Assembly: GCA_015660885.1 (NCBI GenBank)
Contig: JACTUB010000025.1
Location: 1 to 45,157 of the forward strand
Reading direction: 5' to 3'
DNA: 45,157 nt
From: Methanoregulaceae archaeon
GTDB lineage: Archaea; Halobacteriota; Methanomicrobia; Methanomicrobiales; Methanospirillaceae
Part shown: positions 39,678 through 45,157 of the stretch, piece by piece
How positions within the stretch are numbered: position 1 is the first letter of the stretch
How the letters are laid out: the number at the start of each line of letters is the position of its first letter
Notes under the pieces: model-generated
What the model was told of the DNA's origin: nothing
Seen by the model: only the letters and a program-made list of their open reading frames with translations
The model's database searches: none
Translations under genes and position numbers: made by a program

Positions 39678-40204
39678 TACGACACCTCCAGAGTCCGCTG
39701 TGCATAGGGGAGGGTTCCGCTATCACGATGCGAGCGGGAGCTGTGATGCAGTGCAGTCCCGGCTATGTCGTCAGCCGGTGCGATCTCGATGATGTGATCA
39801 GCCTGTCGCATCAGCACGGAGAATGAGCGGTCAACAGATGGAGCGTATAAGATAACGAGTGATTCGCGGCCGATATCTCTAAGCATCCCCGCAATCTGCG
39901 GCATCATCTCCTCTGCACCATCAAAGAGCGTCGGATCGTGCTCGAGGAGGAGGACCGTGTGGCTCGCCTCTTTCAGTATCGTGAAGAGCTGGTGAGCCGT
40001 GAATGCCCTGCGGACCTCGAAGTTCTCGGATGAGCGGTTGATCGAAGAGAGAAGACGAGAGTAATTGCCGCTCACGTAGAGGAAGAGGAACCGCTGGAGG
40101 TCCGCGTTGCTGTTGAGTGCGGAGATCATTACCTTCTCCGGGGCAATCACCGCATTAAAGGTGCCTGGATGGAGCGGCATTCCCTTGCGGAGTTCGATCA
40201 GCAT
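39677..40204 (-). CDS. Hypothetical RecA-like fold protein, 175 aa
   Basis: The product looks like an alpha/beta domain. A Walker-B-like strand HTVLLLEHDPTLFDGAEE and a following strand ESLVILYAPSVDRSFSVLMR suggest a RecA/KaiC-like core, but no Walker A (GxxxxGKT) is present. If it is an ATPase fold, it is degenerate. Residues 1-60 (GTFNAVIAPEKVMISALNSN) would form the first strands. It leads a two-gene unit with the 84-residue protein. ATG 40204 is used. Function unknown. Confidence 0.68.
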   Translation of the reverse strand: MLIELRKGMPLHPGTFNAVIAPEKVMISALNSNADLQRFLFLYVSGNYSRLLSSINRSSENFEVRRAFTAHQLFTILKEASHTVLLLEHDPTLFDGAEEMMPQIAGMLRDIGRESLVILYAPSVDRSFSVLMRQADHIIEIAPADDIAGTALHHSSRSHRDSGTLPYAQRTLEVS

Positions 40205-40382
40205 AGCACCGGATCACTCCCACTTTGGTGTGGATAAGGCTCAGGTCTGAGGGGGGTGAAAGTGAGGCGTAACACTAATGTTTTCTGAAACAGAGTGAAG
40301 GTTATGCGGCAGGTACTCACGCATCTGTTCATCCGGAGGACACTTTAAATTTTAAAAAGTTTTAAGTAATTTAAGTGATTTT
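40205..40382. promoter_or_regulatory. Divergent promoter region
   Basis: This 178-base spacer separates the minus-strand unit ending at 39423 from the DUF3795 gene. It contains an inverted repeat CTCAG-GT-CTGAG near 40240 and an A/T-rich TATA-like TTTTAAAAAGTTTTAAG at about 40351-40367 that fits the plus-strand gene. Confidence 0.35.
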
Positions 40383-40826
40383 ATGCCAAATGATAGAAAA
40401 TACACGGCTTTCTGCGGCTTGTATTGTAAAGATTGTATTCCCAGCAACGAACGGCTGTTTCAACTCCTCAGAGATTTAGAAAAACTTTTGATCGAGATAA
40501 AATTTGATGAATATGCTCAGCTCAAGGCCCTGAATATTTCCCCCTACAAAAATTATCCCCAATTCCACGAAGTGCTTGGTGAAATGAGGAAATTGGAACG
40601 AAAATCACTATGCACAGAGGGTGGATGTAAGGAAGACTGTAAGATCAGAAAATGCGTTATTGGAAAGAAATATGAGGGTTGCTGGGAATGCGCAGACCAT
40701 AAAACCTGTCCACTTCTTCAGTACCTTAAGGAAATTCATTCTATTGAGCATAATTTAGCCATGATCAGGAAGTATGGGCCTGAAGAATGGAGTGCATATC
40801 GTGGGAAACATTACTGCTGGCTTTAG
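40383..40826 (+). CDS. DUF3795-type cysteine-rich protein
   Basis: The 147-residue protein has the family start YTAFCGLYCKDCIPSNE, then CTEGGCKEDCKIRKCVIGKKYEGCWECADHKTC pieces (spaced C-x4-C-x3-C, then C-x4-GCWEC) and the end YGPEEWSAYRGKHYCW. The pattern matches DUF3795, a cysteine-rich family common in methanogens and clostridia. Metal or Fe-S binding is likely, but the role is unknown. A GTGAT precedes the ATG by four bases. Confidence 0.85.
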   Translation: MPNDRKYTAFCGLYCKDCIPSNERLFQLLRDLEKLLIEIKFDEYAQLKALNISPYKNYPQFHEVLGEMRKLERKSLCTEGGCKEDCKIRKCVIGKKYEGCWECADHKTCPLLQYLKEIHSIEHNLAMIRKYGPEEWSAYRGKHYCWL

Positions 40827-40911
40827 ATGATGGCACCTGCAGACAGAATAAACGATGACAGTTTCCGCATATCGTAACATTGATACTTTTTGAGGAATAC
40901 TACCGGTTATC

Positions 40912-41583
40912 ATGTGCGGCAGGTATTCCCTCATCTGCATCGATGATCTTGGCAGAAGGTTCCGGATCTTCGACCCGATGCTCGGCATCCGCTCCCACTT
41001 CAACATTGCACCATCCCAGGTAATGCCGGTGATCGTGCAGCGGGAAAACGTCGAGATGGTCATGATGCAGTGGGGGCTCATCCCGAACCGGGTGAAGGAC
41101 CCGAATAAATCCATGCACCCCGTCAACGCAAAGGCGGAGACACTTGCGGAAAAACCGATGTTCTGCGGCCTGCTGAAGGACCGGCGCTGCCTTGTCCCCG
41201 CAAGCGGTTTCTATGAATGGAAGAAGGAGGGAACAAGAAAAATTCCCTACTATATCCACCTGAACAACAGCCCGATCTTTGCAATTGCCGGCCTCTATGA
41301 TGTATGGCATGATGCAGGGAATGCAGCACACCTGACATACACAATCGTTACCACCGGTGCAAACGAACTCGTGGCGCCGCTCCACGACCGGATGCCTGCG
41401 ATCCTTAAGCGGGAGGATGAAGACCGCTGGCTCGCCGGCGATGCTCCAACATCTGATGAGATGAAAAGGATTCTCCAGTCCTACCCGGCTGGTGAAATGG
41501 ATGCGTACCCGGTGTCCTCACGGGTCAATAGTACAGATGTCGATGATGAGCGGTTGATCCAGCCGCTGGCGACGTTGTTTTGA
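40912..41583 (+). CDS. SRAP/HMCES (YedK) abasic-site DNA-protein crosslink factor
   Basis: The 223-residue protein is an SOS response-associated peptidase family member. The catalytic Cys is residue 2 (MCGRYSL), exposed after Met removal. Other marks are FNIAPSQVMPV, MQWGLIPNRVKD, VNAKAETLAEKPMF, CLVPASGFYEWKKEG, and the late VAPLHDRMPAIL with the active-site His. These proteins crosslink to abasic sites in single-stranded DNA and protect them. The gene is alone on the plus strand. It ends at the point where a decayed Cas1-like sequence begins. Confidence 0.93.
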   Translation: MCGRYSLICIDDLGRRFRIFDPMLGIRSHFNIAPSQVMPVIVQRENVEMVMMQWGLIPNRVKDPNKSMHPVNAKAETLAEKPMFCGLLKDRRCLVPASGFYEWKKEGTRKIPYYIHLNNSPIFAIAGLYDVWHDAGNAAHLTYTIVTTGANELVAPLHDRMPAILKREDEDRWLAGDAPTSDEMKRILQSYPAGEMDAYPVSSRVNSTDVDDERLIQPLATLF

Positions 41584-41610
41584 AAGATTTTCTTGTCGTG
41601 ATTGTTGCAT

Positions 41611-41882
41611 GTTCAAACGCGATCGAGGTCACGAAATACCCGGACAAGGAAATATCGTTTAGCTATTTGATAACATTAGAAACGAGAGAATTAGTATGTT
41701 TGCTAACATTACGATTCCGACAAAATGCGACAAAAATCGTCAAAATTTCTTGCGCAGAGTGGGAAAAGAGGGGATTCTCGAAAGACACGTTATATTCATG
41801 AAAAAGAATGCGAAAGCTGAAAAACTTTACTCTGAATAAACACATTCGAGAGCGGTTGGATCAGTGGAATTCAATTATTTGA
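41611..41882 (+). pseudogene. Decayed C-terminal fragment resembling Cas1 (copy 1)
   Basis: The frame reads SNAIEVTKYPDKEISFSYLI, then ETRELVCLLTL, a diverged centre, ISCAEWEKRGFSKDTLYS, a TGA where a Trp codon is expected, and NFTLNKHIRERLDQW before the final stop. The pattern S-x-x-E-W-x-x-x-G-F-S-K-x-T-L with a K-P-F-T-L-N-x-H-V-R-E-R-L-type tail resembles, from memory, the C-terminus of some methanogen Cas1 proteins; I cannot confirm it. There is no N-terminal half, start codon or repeat array. It pairs with 43711-44054. Confidence 0.42.
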
Positions 41883-41966
41883 TAATTTCTGGCATATTTT
41901 TTACCTAGGACAATCTAATCCGATAAGTTTTTGAATAAACTCTGTTGATGGATGTTCTGGAGGAAT

Positions 41967-43127
41967 TTAGGAAAAAATTTGGACAGCGCTTTTTAAATCT
42001 TTTTTATATATTTTATGGGCTAATTTTTTTACCCTTTTTCCCATAATATAGAGAGATACGGGAGGACTTTTTTTATAAATCTCTACGGTAATCGTTTGTC
42101 GTGTTCCTGTAGACCACTCTTTCTTAAATCTGCTTTTCCCTTCATCTCGTAATCCAAGAAAATCGAATTCCTGGTAATGAGTACCAAACAGCATCTTAAT
42201 TATTTCTGCAATTAAAATGACTCCGGGAGAATATTCCGCATATTTTTGACTATAGGTTATTTGAGCTGGATATATAGTGGTACCATATTTGTATGTTAAT
42301 ACCCCGGCAATATCGGTGGTCCCTGACGTTAAAAAATAGATTGCCACCATATTTTTATGTGCCAGATGCGTCAACAATTCTTCATAAAATGCCTTTTGCT
42401 TTTCGCTGCCGCCCACGCTAAAATCGCTATTCTTTTTCCACCCGGATTGCTCTATGGCAATAAATCGATCTAAAGCGTCCGGCAGGATCTCAGGATTGTC
42501 AATACATTGAAATTTCACTCCTTCAGGAAGGTCAAATAATTTTTTTCTGTGATTCTTCCATGCTCGCTGTGTGTTTCTCCCACGTTTCTTTAAGTGTTCC
42601 TCCCAAGTTCCCGTCATTGAGGTATAATATGAAATAAATTCCGGAATGGCTCTAGCAGAATACGATATATTGTCAAAAAACCTTTTATTAAGAACAGGAT
42701 TATTCTCAGGTTGTTCTTTGAGCAATATCCCGTCCCATTGCGTAAACTCGTTGTTCAGGAACTGAAAAATCCTGTCCCAAATAAGGTCTGGTTTTACTGT
42801 CGTCACTATTGCGGGTTTATCCCCGCCACCCCATTCAGCAATGAACCGTATTACCCTCAAGAGACATATATTCCCCACGTTCATGCTATCTATTCTGAAC
42901 GGCGCAATGCCGACAAGCGCTGCATCGCGTCTCACTAAAAGAATAAATAAGCTGTTGTTTTCATTCCTGTAATGTTTCCAAGCCGTGTACACAAAGGGAT
43001 ATGTAGAATAAAATGAGGGGTTGATACTTTTATCGATCAATCCATCCCATTCATCTTTAATGGCGAGAAAAGCTTTTTCAGAATCGATGAGCTCAATTCT
43101 CAACTCCTGATTTATCGAATTCATCAT
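41967..43127 (-). CDS. GNAT/FemAB-like acetyltransferase (BcsL/CelD type)
   Basis: The 386-residue protein fits the GNAT_6 (CelD/BcsL) group. It has an N-terminal half with SFYSTYPFVYTAWKHYRNE and LFILLVRRDAALVGIAPF, then WEEHLKKRGRNTQRAWKNHR in the middle and LTYKYGTTIYPAQITYSQKY with FDFLGLRDEGKSRFKKEW near the end, a typical acyltransferase C-terminal block. Such enzymes often act in polysaccharide or surface modification. The coding sequence is clearly more AT-rich than its neighbours, and it lies between the two Cas1-like remnants, so recent acquisition is likely. The start may be either of two adjacent ATGs. Confidence 0.85.
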   Translation of the reverse strand: MMNSINQELRIELIDSEKAFLAIKDEWDGLIDKSINPSFYSTYPFVYTAWKHYRNENNSLFILLVRRDAALVGIAPFRIDSMNVGNICLLRVIRFIAEWGGGDKPAIVTTVKPDLIWDRIFQFLNNEFTQWDGILLKEQPENNPVLNKRFFDNISYSARAIPEFISYYTSMTGTWEEHLKKRGRNTQRAWKNHRKKLFDLPEGVKFQCIDNPEILPDALDRFIAIEQSGWKKNSDFSVGGSEKQKAFYEELLTHLAHKNMVAIYFLTSGTTDIAGVLTYKYGTTIYPAQITYSQKYAEYSPGVILIAEIIKMLFGTHYQEFDFLGLRDEGKSRFKKEWSTGTRQTITVEIYKKSPPVSLYIMGKRVKKLAHKIYKKDLKSAVQIFS

Positions 43128-43545
43128 TTATTCCGAGCGATGTGTGAAGGTACGACCACAATCCTCACAAATGCATTCTGGTGATGGCATAACCTGTTCT
43201 TTAGCACGATAAATATTCTTTTATACTCAAACATAAATTGATATGAGTTACTTTTGATATATATATATTTTGATTTTATTTTATTTAATCTAAATTGATT
43301 TAATTGAAAAAAAAGAGTATCCAGTGCATTTTTATGAAAAAAATATATGCAATTTTTTATTTTCCGTGCCGGAAATACACAACTATTAAATTCATTGATT
43401 ATTGTTGCGATTATGTGATTAATATTAAAAGAGTGGCATTTTTGTGAGATAACCCTAATGAACAATGCGAGAGTCCGGATTCGAACAAATTTTTTCTTAT
43501 CGTTTCATGCAATCCATCCCTCTTCCACTTCATCCTTCCCCATAC
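43128..43545. other. AT-rich intergenic stretch
   Basis: No credible gene. The frames on both strands are Ile/Asn/Lys/Phe-rich and lack start signals. The AT-rich core (43240-43400) probably holds the promoter of the acetyltransferase. Confidence 0.35.
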
Positions 43546-43654
43546 TCTAAGGCATCATATCCACTATTTTCATGATTTCCGGGATCTTTTTCCTGTACAG
43601 TTTTCTTGTAAGAGATCCCGGAAAATGCTGTATTAGTGGATATAGTGTCTTAGG
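43546..43654. repeat. 109-bp imperfect palindrome, MITE-like
   Basis: The outer arms of 21 bases (43546-43566 and 43634-43654) match at 17 of 21 positions, with the inner ten bases perfect (ATATCCACTA/TAGTGGATAT). The inner arms of 12 bases (TTTCCGGGATCT at 43576-43587, AGATCCCGGAAA at 43613-43624) are perfect. The centre contains CTGTACAG. The whole could fold into one long hairpin. No gene is inside. A miniature inverted-repeat element or a hairpin RNA is possible. Confidence 0.5.
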
Positions 43655-43710
43655 AAAAATATGGTGCCACCTCCATCATAACCCATAAAACGTCTCCCTG
43701 TCCTGACCGC

Positions 43711-44054
43711 CGCTGTTCAAATGCGATCGAGGTCACGAAATACCTGGACAAGGAAATTACATATGGCTATTTGATACCATTAAAAACGAGGGAACTTGCA
43801 CACGTTTTAACGCGTGAAAATGCCTGTTTTAACGTTTTGATGCCAAAATTTAACGCCAATCATCGGGATACCAATGAGATCTGTCAAAAAACACTTGACG
43901 TTTCTTATGCAGACTGGCAAAAGATGGGATTTTCGAAAGGTACGTTACATTGGATGAAAAAAATGCAAGAGAGAATAAATCGTTTACTCTCTATAAAAAC
44001 GCTAGAAAGCGGTTGAATCAATGGGATAACCCTGTAAAGGCAACGAAAGAATAG
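43711..44054 (+). pseudogene. Decayed C-terminal fragment resembling Cas1 (copy 2)
   Basis: This copy begins with the same SNAIEVTKY-DKEI block as copy 1 (the first 45 bases are almost identical), then YLIPLKTRELAHVLTREN, DVSYADWQKMGFSKGTLHWM, and after a one-base frameshift NARENKSFTLYKNARKRLNQW and a stop at 44054. Without the frameshift the ORF ends at 44016. The tail has the same order of motifs as copy 1. Both start abruptly at the same position of the putative protein, so they look like duplicated remnants. The Cas1 link is tentative. Confidence 0.42.
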
Positions 44055-44144
44055 AAATAATGATGTTCGGTAAAGTTATCTTCATTCTTGAATTTGAAGG
44101 ATATGAATACCACTAAATAAATGATTCATCTAAAGATCTGATAT

Positions 44145-44426
44145 ATGACAAAAATCAATCTTGAAATCCGGGTTACTGCAATAATTTTTGCACTCATTGG
44201 AGGAGCCGCAATTACCTGGCTGTCAGGTTTTCTTCGTCCACTCCTGCCGGAAAAGACAGTTGACGTCCTCCAGTGGGGATCCCCTTTTCCTTTCCTTCAC
44301 AAGGTAGTAACATTTAACGGACCGGTGTTTGTTGACTGGTCGATGGCGGCTGTCGATTTTGTTATCTGGACAATCATGTTATTTATTATAATCTATGTGG
44401 TATGGCTCTCACGGTGCCGAGAATAA
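44145..44426 (+). CDS. Small membrane protein, 93 aa
   Basis: The 93-residue product has two hydrophobic helices (VTAIIFALIGGAAITWLSGFL and FVIWTIMLFIIIYVVWL) separated by an external loop of about 35 residues (PLLPEKTVDVLQWGSPFPFL), and a short basic end. No cysteines or known motif. There is a TATA-like AATAAATG at about 44115-44125 and little room for a leader. Function unknown. Confidence 0.65.
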   Translation: MTKINLEIRVTAIIFALIGGAAITWLSGFLRPLLPEKTVDVLQWGSPFPFLHKVVTFNGPVFVDWSMAAVDFVIWTIMLFIIIYVVWLSRCRE

Positions 44427-44572
44427 AAAAAGATAAGGCATAAATCTAACCTCTATTTTCTGTAAAGATTAAACGTTATCAAGGGGAGATAACGCCCTCC
44501 CCCTCAAAAACGGATATAATCCAATAACATTCGCTACTTCTAGTCCTCTTTTGCTAGCCCTTGCCCAGCAAT

Positions 44573-45157
44573 TCATATGGGTCGTGCGTCAATCTCGGGG
44601 GGTAGCAGTCGGCGGAGGAGGAAATCCGGTACCTGCTGTGAGGTATGTACCGCCATATCGAAATATGCCCGGTTGTCCCTCTCACCATTGTATGTCAGGT
44701 TAATCTGGAAGTGGGTATCGAGGAGCGTAACTGCACCCAGCGTTGTGATCACTGCACGCCGTTCCGAAATGACTCTGTCCTCGCCCACCACCATATTCTG
44801 CTTATCACCATCGATATCGGTAATAATCAAACCTTGGTTCGAGAGCACAATGATATGCGTGTTCCCGATGGTTATTGTCTGACCTTCAGGGAATGAAACT
44901 CCGTATTTAGTAGTGAAGGGCAACGAGTTCCCTGGTGATACATTTGTAACTGATACTGACAGTGTCAGGAATGCAACGGCCAAAATCACAATTACCAACA
45001 CAATAATTCCAAGGATTAACTTTATCCCGGACCCGCCTTTTCCCTTTGTCCGTGCTTGTTCCTCTTTCCGTCCTTCTTTCCGTCCCGTTTCTTTTGCCTG
45101 ATCGCGCTCCCGTTGCTTCTGCTTTTCCTCTTCCTGACCCTTTACCCGGGCTTGTTC
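44573..45157 (-). CDS. Membrane-anchored protein with charged coiled-coil N-terminal region (5' partial)
   Basis: The frame stays open to the window edge, so the start is missing. From the edge it encodes a very charged, repetitive segment (EQARVKGQEEEKQKQRER; KETGRKEGRKEEQARTKGK) that should form a coiled coil. One membrane helix (IKLILGIIVLVIVILAVAFL) and an outer beta-rich domain follow (YGVSFPEGQTITIGNTHIIV, ITTLGAVTLLDTHFQINLTY), which ends at IDARPI. The topology would place the charged part inside the cell and the domain outside. No family recognised. Confidence 0.7.
   Translation of the reverse strand, partial: EQARVKGQEEEKQKQRERDQAKETGRKEGRKEEQARTKGKGGSGIKLILGIIVLVIVILAVAFLTLSVSVTNVSPGNSLPFTTKYGVSFPEGQTITIGNTHIIVLSNQGLIITDIDGDKQNMVVGEDRVISERRAVITTLGAVTLLDTHFQINLTYNGERDNRAYFDMAVHTSQQVPDFLLRRLLPPEIDARPI

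Noticed and set aside
43124..43465. 113-codon minus-strand frame upstream of the acetyltransferase
   Set aside because: It is Ile/Asn/Lys/Phe-rich, lies in an AT-rich promoter region, and has no ribosome site.
1..45157. CRISPR array
   Set aside because: I looked for regularly spaced 28-37 base repeats, especially around the Cas1-like remnants, and found none.

Overview
The window looks like a chromosomal segment of a methanogenic archaeon, most likely a Methanomicrobiales member close to Methanoregula or a relative. This is an inference from gene content. The signs are multi-PAS histidine kinases with archaeal receiver domains, DUF2769- and DUF3795-type cysteine-rich proteins, a PEF-CTERM surface protein, archaeal TATA elements with GGAGG/GGTGAT ribosome sites, HxlB, and an archaeal-type Fe/Mn superoxide dismutase. 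No rRNA is present. One complete tRNA (Arg-GCG) and one 3' tRNA-Leu fragment are visible.

Layout. (1) 1-2.1 kb is the right end of an integrated element: small unknown genes, a ribbon-helix-helix regulator with probable operator repeats, a tyrosine integrase, and a tRNA-Leu 3'-half that I read as the attachment site. (2) 2.2-4.5 kb has a lipoprotein, tRNA-Arg, a HEAT-repeat protein, an ATP-cone protein and a DUF2769 protein. (3) 4.6-10.6 kb is a heat-shock cluster on the minus strand: two Hsp20 proteins and a Cys-rich small gene-grpE-dnaK-dnaJ operon. Similar palindromes overlap the putative TATA boxes of hsp20 and of the grpE operon. (4) 10.6-14.3 kb is gene-poor. It holds hairpins, a 43-codon gene and a repeat-rich PEF-CTERM protein that share a 20-bp promoter motif, uppP, and a decayed second copy of the PEF-CTERM tail. 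(5) 14.3-18.2 kb has a translationally coupled kinase/response-regulator pair and a LUD-domain protein. (6) 19.7-24.6 kb is an oxidative-stress island: SOD, encapsulated ferritin with a C-terminal cargo-loading peptide, encapsulin shell, an unknown protein, a winged-helix protein, rubredoxin, a DUF488 pseudogene, ferredoxin and a MerA/Lpd-like flavoprotein. (7) 24.9-30.5 kb has a broken M42 peptidase, an aminotransferase, hxlB, an ACT-ACT-metallo-beta-lactamase fusion and a small PAS protein. (8) 30.6-36.2 kb has a 1247-residue seven-PAS kinase, a DJ-1/PfpI protein and an archaellin-like lipoprotein. (9) 36.2-40.2 kb is a minus-strand operon of CcdA, a cysteine desulfurase-like enzyme, an unknown protein and a frameshifted methyltransferase, followed by a two-gene unit of unknown function. 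(10) 40.3-45.1 kb has DUF3795, an SRAP/HMCES protein, two decayed copies of a sequence that resembles the C-terminus of Cas1, an AT-rich acetyltransferase, a 109-bp imperfect palindrome and membrane proteins.

The most coherent system is the encapsulin locus. Shell and ferritin-like cargo are adjacent and co-directional with SOD, rubredoxin, ferredoxin and a flavin oxidoreductase. This suggests coupled superoxide/peroxide detoxification and iron storage in an anaerobe. Seven loci appear decayed (M42 peptidase, DUF488, methyltransferase, PEF-CTERM tail, two Cas1-like tails, and the ORF before pfpI), so this region has been rearranging recently.
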